Assembly: GCA_016297855.1 (NCBI GenBank)
Contig: JAEDFW010000002.1
Coordinates: forward strand, 1-42,893
Direction: 5' to 3'
DNA length: 42,893 bases
From: Oscillospiraceae bacterium
GTDB lineage: Bacteria > Bacillota > Clostridia > Oscillospirales > Oscillospiraceae
Both the position numbers and the translations under genes were made by a program. The notes under the pieces were generated by a model that had not been told where the DNA came from, did no database searches, and worked only from the letters and a program-made list of their open reading frames with translations. Shown piece after piece: positions 1 to 10,444 of this stretch (position 1 is the stretch's first letter; each line of letters opens with the position of its first letter).

Positions 1-3893
<3,893 letters not shown>

Positions 3894-3905
3894 ACAAACA
3901 GCGAA

Positions 3906-3932
3906 CCCCCTGCGGCTTGCCGCAGGGGGTTT
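3906..3932. terminator. Terminator hairpin after rpoC, between convergent genes
   Basis: Perfect 10-bp GC-rich stem (CCCCCTGCGG / CCGCAGGGGG) with a 4-base loop starts 12 bases after the rpoC stop and is followed by only three T on the plus strand. It also lies just beyond the stop of the minus-strand sdpI-like gene, so it can serve both. The short T-tract makes its strength uncertain. Confidence 0.75.
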
Positions 3933-3947
3933 AGTGTGAAAGGATGG

Positions 3948-4625
3948 TTACTGTCCGGCTTTTTGTTCCTGTTCCCATTTCTGATAGATTTTCTTTGATG
4001 CGCAGATGCAGACGAAGGTCCATAGCAGGATGACCGCCAGCATTGCGGCTGAGATGGCAGCGCCGGTAAGAAAGCACGACAGGACAATCAGAAATATGCC
4101 TGCCGCCACGCCGGTGTAGCCGCCGAAGCGCTGGCAGCGCTGCCAGACAACGTCATTTTTGCTGCTCCATGTTGTGCGCAGGCCGAACGCAGCGTTACGC
4201 GTGGCTTTGGGCATACGATTGCCTGTGATGATGAGAACGAGACCGATCGCGATGGCCATGAATTTTGTTATGTCAACTTCTTCTGCCTGCCTGTCTGCCA
4301 GAAAGAGCGATTTGACCATCAGCGCGGAGTACAAGACGTTGAGACCTGCGCACATGGCAATATTGCAGACAAGCAGAGGTCTCTCGTTTCCGGGGTTCAT
4401 GTTTCCCATATGCCGCGCCAACACCAGAAACATCGCGCCAAAGAGTGCGGTGGAGCAGGGGAGCAGCAGATTTTCGTATTTGCTGCCGATCCGGTCGACC
4501 TCGCCGGCGGCGTTATAATGCATGGGTACGCGCGCTGGCATGAGTGCGAGCAGGACGGCAGTGACGACAAAGCCAAGCATGATCAGTGCAAAAACCCAGC
4601 GGTAGAGCGGTTTTGATGATTTCAT
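3948..4625 (-). CDS. sdpI: SdpI/DUF1648 family membrane protein
   Basis: Polytopic membrane protein of the SdpI family, whose Bacillus member confers immunity to the SDP killing peptide. About 225 residues with several hydrophobic segments. The N-terminal part carries the DUF1648 signature (PMHYNAAGEVDRIGSKYE); the later part carries the SdpI signature (GNRMPKATRNAAFGLRTTWS). The start chosen is the ATG at 4625: it overlaps the stop of the upstream regulator by four bases (ATGA) and has AAAGGAG seven bases before it. A longer in-frame start at 4655 lies inside the regulator and is less likely. The gene and its regulator are inverted relative to the surrounding str cluster. No toxin gene is visible nearby, so a role in immunity or envelope stress is inferred only from the family. 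Confidence 0.85.
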   Translation of the reverse strand: MKSSKPLYRWVFALIMLGFVVTAVLLALMPARVPMHYNAAGEVDRIGSKYENLLLPCSTALFGAMFLVLARHMGNMNPGNERPLLVCNIAMCAGLNVLYSALMVKSLFLADRQAEEVDITKFMAIAIGLVLIITGNRMPKATRNAAFGLRTTWSSKNDVVWQRCQRFGGYTGVAAGIFLIVLSCFLTGAAISAAMLAVILLWTFVCICASKKIYQKWEQEQKAGQ

Positions 4626-4891
4626 TGCAGTTCTCCTTTTAACTCCATCAGCCATGTGAGCAGTTCTTCCAGAACGCTGGCGTTCAATTCATAGATGAGA
4701 TGAGTACCTTCGCGCCGGACACGGACCAGTCCAGCGTCTTTTAATATAGACAAATGCTTCGAAACGGCAGCGGCGGACATGGGAAACTGAGCGGAAAGTC
4801 TGCCTGCGGTCTGCGGACCTGATTTCAGAATGGTTACGATTTCGCGGCGCGTTGGGTCAGAGAGTGCGCGTAGTGTTAATTGCAGCGGCAT
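4622..4891 (-). CDS. sdpR: ArsR/SdpR-type winged-helix repressor
   Basis: Small ArsR-family transcription factor, 89 residues, the usual size for SdpR-like autorepressors. Begins with the typical block RALSDPTRREIV; the recognition helix region is MSAAAVSKHLSILKDAGLV, followed by the wing (RREGTHLIYELN). No metal-binding cysteine pair is seen, consistent with SdpR rather than a metal sensor. The start at 4891 fits the domain edge and has AAGGTGG nine bases upstream; the longer open frame to 4990 covers promoter and operator sequence. It is translationally coupled to the sdpI-like gene. In Bacillus the SdpI/SdpR pair responds to toxin, with SdpI sequestering the repressor; whether that holds here is unknown. 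Confidence 0.88.
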   Translation of the reverse strand: MPLQLTLRALSDPTRREIVTILKSGPQTAGRLSAQFPMSAAAVSKHLSILKDAGLVRVRREGTHLIYELNASVLEELLTWLMELKGELQ

Positions 4892-4902
4892 GTGCGTATT
4901 CC

Positions 4903-4936
4903 ACCTTGTATTAAACCAAATGGTTAAATACAAGGT
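4903..4936. promoter_or_regulatory. Large inverted repeat, likely SdpR operator
   Basis: Two 16-base arms around a 2-base centre, ACCTTGTATTAAACCA and TGGTTAAATACAAGGT, match at 15 of 16 positions. The repeat ends 11 bases upstream of the repressor start and overlaps the likely -10 box, which fits autorepression. Assignment to this repressor is inference from position. Confidence 0.75.
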
Positions 4937-4960
4937 AACACAAACGAGATAAACTGTCAA
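4932..4960 (-). promoter_or_regulatory. Promoter of the sdpR-sdpI cassette
   Basis: Minus-strand TTGACA (4955-4960), 17-base spacer, TACCTT (4932-4937). The -35 is perfect, the -10 is poor. The -10 falls inside the inverted repeat, so a bound repressor would block it. Confidence 0.55.
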
Positions 4961-5081
4961 GTGAAACGGACTTGATGGTGCGAATGGCATCGCAATGCTT
5001 TGTTCAAAATGCTGAAATGGAAAATAGCTTGGAATATCAACGGTTTTTGAAAATATTTTGAAATTTGATCGACAATTTCTG

Positions 5082-5110
5082 TTGACGAATTTCGTTTATT
5101 CTGCTATAAT
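5082..5110 (+). promoter_or_regulatory. Strong sigma-A promoter for ybxF and the downstream str genes
   Basis: TTGACG (5082-5087), 17-base spacer, perfect TATAAT (5105-5110), in an AT-rich stretch. Start of transcription is expected near 5117, about 43 bases before ybxF. It would restart transcription after the inverted cassette that follows rpoC. Confidence 0.85.
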
Positions 5111-5159
5111 TCATGATTGTGCGGGTCTGCGCGAAATTGCAGCCCGGAGGTATCAGAAT

Positions 5160-5402
5160 ATGTTGGAAAAACTCAAAACGGAAAAGAAGGTCGTCGGCAT
5201 CAAGCAGCTGCGCAGGGCACTGAATGAGCACCGCGCGCTGGTCGTCTTTCTGGCTGATGACGCCGACCCGGCGCTGACGGAGCCCATTGCGGCGCGCTGC
5301 GCAGAAGAAGGGGTGCCGGTTACGCAGGTTGCTTCCATGCTGGAGCTGGGCCGGGCCTGTCAGATTTCCGTTTCTGCTGCCGCTGCGGCGCTTGTCCGGT
5401 AG
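5160..5402 (+). CDS. ybxF: L7Ae-family K-turn RNA-binding protein (YbxF-like)
   Basis: Small L7Ae-type protein (80 residues) that in Bacillus binds kink-turn RNA and sits between rpoC and rpsL. Family blocks visible: VVGIKQLRRAL near the N terminus, the ADDADP turn, and the C-terminal ELGRACQISVSAAAAAL helix-strand. Start ATG at 5160 is set by GGAGG eight bases upstream; the longer frame back to 5058 would include the promoter and is rejected. It lies 94 bases before rpsL and is probably the first gene of a ybxF-rpsL-rpsG-fusA unit. The location is the classic one except that an inverted cassette separates it from rpoC. Confidence 0.9.
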   Translation: MLEKLKTEKKVVGIKQLRRALNEHRALVVFLADDADPALTEPIAARCAEEGVPVTQVASMLELGRACQISVSAAAAALVR

Positions 5403-5496
5403 CAGACCATTATTTGGTCCCAACGGAATATCTTATGGTATTTCGGGATAATATAAAAGCTGTTAAACAGCGAAATCTTGAGGAAGGAGGAACTAT

Positions 5497-5922
5497 ATGC
5501 CTACTTTTAATCAGCTGGTTCGCAAGGGAAGAGAGCAGACGACCTACAAGTCCACCGCTCCGGCTCTGCAGAAGGGCGTCAACACGCTGAAGAACCGCCC
5601 CACCGACCTGTCGTCCCCGCAGAAGAGAGGTGTCTGCACCGCAGTTCGTACCACCACCCCGAAGAAGCCGAACTCCGCGCTTCGTAAGATCGCCCGTGTG
5701 CGTCTGACGAACGGTTTCGAAGTTTCCGCTTATATCCCCGGTGTCGGTCACAACCTGCAGGAGCACTCCGTCGTTCTGATCCGCGGCGGCCGTGTCAAGG
5801 ACCTGCCTGGCGTTCGTTACCACATCATTCGCGGTACGCTGGATACGCAGGGCGTTCAGGGCCGTATGCAGGCTCGCTCGAAGTACGGCGCAAAGCGCCC
5901 GAAGGCCGGCAAGAAGAAGTAA
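5497..5922 (+). CDS. rpsL: 30S ribosomal protein S12
   Basis: S12, a decoding-centre protein of the small subunit. 141 residues with the invariant block TTTPKKPNSALRK; both lysines of PKKPNS, where streptomycin-resistance changes arise, are the wild-type residues. The second conserved loop GGRVKDLPGVRYH is also intact. The C terminus is lysine-rich as usual. Start ATG has a near-perfect site, AGGAAGGAGG, six bases upstream. The 94-base leader before it contains only a weak 5-bp hairpin at 5405-5419. Confidence 0.98.
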   Translation: MPTFNQLVRKGREQTTYKSTAPALQKGVNTLKNRPTDLSSPQKRGVCTAVRTTTPKKPNSALRKIARVRLTNGFEVSAYIPGVGHNLQEHSVVLIRGGRVKDLPGVRYHIIRGTLDTQGVQGRMQARSKYGAKRPKAGKKK

Positions 5923-5947
5923 TTCTTCCAGCATTATTGCAAATCTG

Positions 5948-5982
5948 CCTTGTGCAAGGCAACGCCTTGCCGAGAGTTTTTT
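5948..5982 (+). terminator. Candidate attenuator between rpsL and rpsG
   Basis: The 152-base gap holds two overlapping hairpins. One (5948-5959) is CCTTG-TG-CAAGG. The other (5954-5970) is GCAAGGC-AAC-GCCTTGC, followed after six bases by six T (5977-5982). They share 5954-5959 and cannot form together, which suggests partial termination or antitermination within the str unit. The spacing to the T-tract is longer than ideal. Confidence 0.45.
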
Positions 5983-6074
5983 ATAGATGTAAGAACCTCT
6001 TGGCAGGCACCCACGGAAGGAAAAGCCTTTCGAAGTACCTATGAAATCATTTTTGTATGAAGGAGGGAAGCACA

Positions 6075-6545
6075 GTGCCCAGAAGAGGTAATGTCCCCAA
6101 GAGAGAAATTCTCCCGGATCCGATCTACGGTTCGATTCTGGTGACCAAGCTTGTCAACAGCATCATGCTCGACGGCAAGAAGGGCGTCGCACAGAAGGTT
6201 GTTTACGGCGCATTCCAGATCGTTGAAGAGAAGACCGGCAAATCTGGTCTTGAGGCTTTCCAGCAGGCAATGGAAAACATCATGCCCGCAGTGGAAGTCA
6301 AGACCCGCCGCGTGGGTGGCGCCAACTATCAGGTTCCGATCGAGGTCAGACCCGAAAGACGCCAGACCCTTGGCCTGCGCTGGCTGACAAACTACAGCCG
6401 CGCCAGAAGTGAAAAGACCATGAAGGAGCGCCTGGCAGGCGAGATTATGGATGCCTGCAACAACACCGGCGCTGCCGTGAAGAAGCGCGAAGATACGCAT
6501 AAGATGGCAGAAGCCAACAAGGCATTCTCGCACTTCCGTTGGTAA
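6075..6545 (+). CDS. rpsG: 30S ribosomal protein S7
   Basis: S7, a primary 16S rRNA-binding protein of the small-subunit head and, in other bacteria, the translational repressor of its own operon. 156 residues, the standard length. Conserved N-terminus PRRGNVPKREILPDP and the later block VGGANYQVPIEV are present. The GTG at 6075 is the start: it gives the usual N-terminus (MPRRG) and has AAGGAGG eight bases upstream. The in-frame ATG at 6057 lies before that ribosome-binding site and would add six atypical residues. Ends 18 bases before fusA. Confidence 0.97.
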   Translation: MPRRGNVPKREILPDPIYGSILVTKLVNSIMLDGKKGVAQKVVYGAFQIVEEKTGKSGLEAFQQAMENIMPAVEVKTRRVGGANYQVPIEVRPERRQTLGLRWLTNYSRARSEKTMKERLAGEIMDACNNTGAAVKKREDTHKMAEANKAFSHFRW

Positions 6546-6563
6546 CAGTAAAAGGAGACCAGC

Positions 6564-8642
6564 ATGCCAAGACAATATTCACTTGAGAATACGAGAAATA
6601 TTGGCATCATGGCTCACATCGATGCAGGCAAGACCACGACGACTGAGCGTATCTTGTTCTACACCGGTGTCAACTACAGACTTGGTGAGACCCATGAAGG
6701 CACTGCTACGATGGACTGGATGGCGCAGGAGCAGGAACGTGGCATCACGATCACGTCCGCTGCAACCACCTGCTTCTGGAAGGGAACTCGTATCAATATT
6801 ATTGACACGCCGGGCCACGTCGACTTCACTGTTGAGGTCGAACGCTCCCTGCGCGTGCTTGATGGGTCTGTGACAGTGCTCTGCGCCAAAGGCGGCGTGG
6901 AACCGCAGACCGAGACTGTATGGAGACAGGCTGACAAATATCATGTCCCGCGTCTTGTCTATGTCAACAAGATGGACATGATGGGTGCCGATTTCTTCAA
7001 TGTCCTGAAGATGATGGACGATCGCCTCAAGTGTAACGCGGTTCCCGTCCAGCTGCCGATCGGCTCGGAAGAAAACTTCCGGGGCGTCATCGATCTGATC
7101 AAGATGAAGGCATTCGTCTTCTATGACGATCTGGGAAAGGATATGCGTGAGGAAGAGATTCCCGCGGATATGGCTGATCTGGCCGCGCAGTACCGCGACC
7201 ACATGCTTGAACAGATCTCGGATCAGGACGAAGAGGTCATGATGCTGTATCTGGAAGGGGAGGACATCCCTGAAAAGATGATTAAGACGGCACTGCGCAA
7301 GGCGACGATCTCGAACAAGGTCGTGCCGGTTGTGTGCGGTTCGTCCTACAAGAATAAGGGCGTTCAGGAACTGCTTGACGCAATTGTCGAGTATATGCCG
7401 TCACCTTTGGACAAAAAAGCGATCACAGGCGTTAACCCCAAGACGGATGAGGAAGAAACCCGTCTTGCAGACGACAACGCGCCGTTTGCTGCGCTGGCAT
7501 TCAAGATCGCGACTGACCCGTATGTCGGTAAGCTGGCATTCTTCCGTGTGTATTCCGGTACACTCGAGTCCGGCAAGACCGTCATGAACACCAATAAGAA
7601 CACTCGTGAGCGTATGGGCCGCATTTTGCAGATGCATGCCAATCACCGTGAGGATCTGCAGTGCGTCTACTCCGGCGATATCGCCGCAGCGGTTGGCCTG
7701 AAGAATACCACGACCGGTGACACGCTGTGCGATGCCGATCATCCCATTGTTCTCGAGTCTATGGAATTCCCTGAGCCTGTCATTCGTGTGGCCATCGAGC
7801 CGAAGACGAAGGCCGGTCAGGAGAAGATGGGCCTTGCTCTGGCGAAGCTTGCCGAGGAAGATCCCACGTTCAAGACCTACACGGACGACGAGACCGGTCA
7901 GACCATCATTGCCGGTATGGGCGAGCTCCATCTGGAGATCATTGTTGACCGTCTGCTGCGGGAGTTTAAGGTTGAGGCAAATGTCGGTGCACCGCAGGTC
8001 GCCTATAAAGAGACCATCAAGAAGAAGGTCAATCAGGAGACCAAGTATGCCCGTCAGTCGGGTGGTAAGGGCCAGTACGGCCACGTCAAAATCACCGTCG
8101 AGCCGAATGAGAGCGGCAAGGGCTTTGAGTTCATCAACGCCACAGTCGGCGGCTCCATTCCGAAGGAGTATATTCCTGCGGTCGAGCAGGGTATTCGCGG
8201 CGCGATGGAGGCTGGCGTGCTCGCCGGCTTCCCGGTTGTAGACGTCAAGGTCACGCTGTACGACGGTTCGTATCACGAGGTCGACTCGTCTGAAATGGCA
8301 TTCAAGATCGCCGGTTCCATGGCGTTCAAAGAAGCCTGCGCCAAGGCCCAGCCTGTGGTGCTCGAGCCGATTATGAAGGTCTGCGTCATTGTGCCGGACG
8401 AGTATATGGGTGACGTCATCGGTGATATCACCTCTCGCCGCGGCAACATTCAGGGCCTGTCGCAGCGCGGTGGCGCACAGCAGATCGACTGCTTTGTTCC
8501 GCTGTCCGAGATGTTCGGCTATATGACGAACCTCCGTTCCAGAACGCAGGGCCGCGGCCAGTTCACGATGGAACCGAGCCATTATATCGAGCTGAACAAG
8601 ACGCTGACGGACGCCGTTCTGTCCAAACGCAAAGGTTTTTAA
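6564..8642 (+). CDS. fusA: Translation elongation factor G
   Basis: GTPase that drives ribosomal translocation. 692 residues, the same length as typical Firmicute EF-G. GTP-binding motifs are intact: AHIDAGKTTTTE at residues 17-28, RGITITSAATT (switch I end), DTPGHVDF (G3) and NKMDMMGADF (G4). Domain IV and the C-terminal block MEPSHYIELN follow. Start ATG has AAAGGAG six bases upstream. Cotranscribed with rpsG (18-base gap). Confidence 0.98.
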   Translation: MPRQYSLENTRNIGIMAHIDAGKTTTTERILFYTGVNYRLGETHEGTATMDWMAQEQERGITITSAATTCFWKGTRINIIDTPGHVDFTVEVERSLRVLDGSVTVLCAKGGVEPQTETVWRQADKYHVPRLVYVNKMDMMGADFFNVLKMMDDRLKCNAVPVQLPIGSEENFRGVIDLIKMKAFVFYDDLGKDMREEEIPADMADLAAQYRDHMLEQISDQDEEVMMLYLEGEDIPEKMIKTALRKATISNKVVPVVCGSSYKNKGVQELLDAIVEYMPSPLDKKAITGVNPKTDEEETRLADDNAPFAALAFKIATDPYVGKLAFFRVYSGTLESGKTVMNTNKNTRERMGRILQMHANHREDLQCVYSGDIAAAVGLKNTTTGDTLCDADHPIVLESMEFPEPVIRVAIEPKTKAGQEKMGLALAKLAEEDPTFKTYTDDETGQTIIAGMGELHLEIIVDRLLREFKVEANVGAPQVAYKETIKKKVNQETKYARQSGGKGQYGHVKITVEPNESGKGFEFINATVGGSIPKEYIPAVEQGIRGAMEAGVLAGFPVVDVKVTLYDGSYHEVDSSEMAFKIAGSMAFKEACAKAQPVVLEPIMKVCVIVPDEYMGDVIGDITSRRGNIQGLSQRGGAQQIDCFVPLSEMFGYMTNLRSRTQGRGQFTMEPSHYIELNKTLTDAVLSKRKGF

Positions 8643-8649
8643 ATTTCTC

Positions 8650-8678
8650 TTGTCAAAACGAGAATTCTCGTGTATGAT
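8650..8678 (+). promoter_or_regulatory. tuf promoter with a palindrome in its spacer
   Basis: TTGTCA (8650-8655), 17-base spacer, TATGAT (8673-8678). The spacer holds a perfect 14-base palindrome, ACGAGAATTCTCGT (8658-8671). This allows tuf to be expressed separately from fusA; the palindrome could be an operator. Confidence 0.7.
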
Positions 8679-8734
8679 GAAGAAGCTGTGAGTTTAGTTT
8701 TAAAAAGATCGCTAATTATAAGGAGGACTTTTCA

Positions 8735-9940
8735 ATGGCTAAGCAAAAATTCGTTAAGGATAAGCCCCATGTAAACATCGGCACCATCGGTCATATCGAC
8801 CATGGCAAGACCACGCTGACCGCTGCTATCACCAAGTGGCTGGCTCTGCAGGGTAATGCCGAGTACACCGACTACTCTTCCATCGATAAGGCTCCGGAAG
8901 AGAGAGAACGTGGTATCACCATCAACACCGCGCACGTTGAGTATCAGACCGCGAAGCGTCACTATGCTCACGTTGACTGCCCGGGCCACGCCGACTATAT
9001 CAAGAACATGATCACCGGTGCTGCGCAGATGGACGGCGCGATTCTGGTTATCGCTGCTTCCGACGGCCCCATGGCTCAGACCAAGGAGCACCTGCTGCTG
9101 GCCCGTCAGGTTAACGTTCCTTCCGTTCTCGTTTTCCTGAACAAGTGCGATCAGGTTGACGACGAAGAGCTGCTCGAGCTCGTCGAGATGGAAGTCCGCG
9201 AGACCCTCGACTTCTACGGCTTCCCCGGCGATGACACCCCCATCATCCGTGGCTCCGCTCTGAACGCTCTGGCTTCCGACTCCACCGATCCCAACGCCCC
9301 CGAGTATGCCTGCATCAAGGAACTCATGGACGCTGTTGATACCTGGATCCCCACTCCCGACCGTAAGGCCGATATGCCCTTCCTGATGCCCGTTGAGGAC
9401 GTCTTCACCATCTCCGGCCGTGGCACCGTTGCTACCGGTCGTGTCGAGCGTGGCGTCATCAAGAAGAACGAGCCGGTTGAGATTGTTGGTCTTGCCGAGG
9501 AGAAGAAGTCCACTGTCGTTACCGATATCGAAATGTTCCACAAGCTCATGGACTACGCTGAAGCTGGCGATAACATCGGCGCTCTGCTCCGCGGCGTTGA
9601 CAAGAAGTCCATCGAGAGAGGTCAGGTTCTGGCCAAGCCCGGTTCCATCCATCCGCACACCAAGTTCACCGGTCAGGTCTACGTCCTGTCCAAGGAAGAA
9701 GGCGGCCGTCACACCCCGTTCTTCAACAACTATCGTCCGCAGTTCTACTTCCGTACCACCGACGTTACCGGCATCATCACCCTGCCCGAAGGCGTCGAGA
9801 TGTGCATGCCCGGCGATAACGTTGACATGAAGGTTGAGCTGATCACCCCGATCGCTATCGAAAAGGGTCTGCGTTTCGCTATCCGTGAAGGCGGCCGTAC
9901 CGTCGGTTCCGGCGTTGTCATCGAGATCAACGAGGACTAA
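8735..9940 (+). CDS. tuf: Translation elongation factor Tu
   Basis: GTPase that delivers aminoacyl-tRNA to the ribosome. 401 residues. Motifs: GHIDHGKTTL (P-loop), RGITINTAHVEY (switch I), DCPGHADY (G3), and NKCDQVDD (G4). The P-loop has Ile where most EF-Tu have Val. The codon set is notably C- and T-ending, typical of very highly expressed genes. AAGGAGG ten bases upstream fixes the start. It has its own promoter and is followed by a strong terminator. Confidence 0.98.
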   Translation: MAKQKFVKDKPHVNIGTIGHIDHGKTTLTAAITKWLALQGNAEYTDYSSIDKAPEERERGITINTAHVEYQTAKRHYAHVDCPGHADYIKNMITGAAQMDGAILVIAASDGPMAQTKEHLLLARQVNVPSVLVFLNKCDQVDDEELLELVEMEVRETLDFYGFPGDDTPIIRGSALNALASDSTDPNAPEYACIKELMDAVDTWIPTPDRKADMPFLMPVEDVFTISGRGTVATGRVERGVIKKNEPVEIVGLAEEKKSTVVTDIEMFHKLMDYAEAGDNIGALLRGVDKKSIERGQVLAKPGSIHPHTKFTGQVYVLSKEEGGRHTPFFNNYRPQFYFRTTDVTGIITLPEGVEMCMPGDNVDMKVELITPIAIEKGLRFAIREGGRTVGSGVVIEINED

Positions 9941-9964
9941 TCCTTCCGATATTGTACAAGCCTG

Positions 9965-9993
9965 AAAGAGGACGCTTCGGCGTCCTCTTTTTT
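9965..9993 (+). terminator. tuf terminator
   Basis: Perfect 11-bp stem with a stable TTCG loop (AAAGAGGACGC / GCGTCCTCTTT) running into six T (9988-9993), 24 bases after the tuf stop. Textbook intrinsic terminator ending the str cluster. Confidence 0.95.
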
Positions 9994-10025
9994 GCTGCCT
10001 GTGCGGCAAACGCGTGATTTTACAG

Positions 10026-10054
10026 TGGAAACTGTCGCAAAAATGGTGTAAGAT
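10026..10054 (+). promoter_or_regulatory. Possible promoter of the orf-recD2-comF-mreB group
   Basis: TGGAAA (10026-10031), 17-base spacer, TAAGAT (10049-10054), each 4 of 6 to consensus. It is the best-placed candidate between the tuf terminator and the small membrane protein gene. Confidence 0.35.
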
Positions 10055-10117
10055 ATAGGCAGCTGCATACGGACCACCGGCACTGTCTTTGCATAGGATG
10101 GCGCAGGAGGTGCGGCT

Positions 10118-10444
10118 ATGGTATTGCAGGTCATCGTTTGCGCACTTGCTGCTGCCGGTGTGCTCTTGATCGTTTGGTGTGTGATTGGGCGGATGCTGCT
10201 GCCGGTTGACAAAAGGCTGGTGAGCGTGTATGTGCTGCGCAGTGGTGATATTTCGCTGGAGCAGACGGTGCGCGCATTTGAGTGGCTGTGTGAGTCTAAC
10301 CTCATGGCGGGCACGCTGCTTGTGGTTGACTGCGCGGATGATGTGCCGCAGCATGAACTTGCCGCAGAAATTTGCGGCAGCGCTTCGTGCGTGCAGCTGT
10401 GCAGACCGGATGAACTACCAGAATTGCTGAAATTGGAGTCGTAA
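10118..10444 (+). CDS. Small single-pass membrane protein of unknown function
   Basis: 108 residues. Residues 4-27 form one hydrophobic segment (LQVIVCALAAAGVLLIVWCV), followed by a soluble part of about 75 residues with several cysteines and a predicted alternating strand-helix pattern (RLVSVYVLRSG, TLLVVDCADDV). I do not recognise the family. AGGAGG seven bases upstream supports the start. The TAA stop is immediately followed by the recD2 start codon with no gap, so the two are almost certainly cotranscribed and probably coupled; that does not establish a shared function. The composition resembles that of neighbouring genes. Confidence 0.8.
   Translation: MVLQVIVCALAAAGVLLIVWCVIGRMLLPVDKRLVSVYVLRSGDISLEQTVRAFEWLCESNLMAGTLLVVDCADDVPQHELAAEICGSASCVQLCRPDELPELLKLES

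Noticed and set aside
7401..10354. Long minus-strand frames opposite fusA and tuf
   Set aside because: Shadows produced by the strong codon bias of these genes; no ribosome-binding site or family resemblance.
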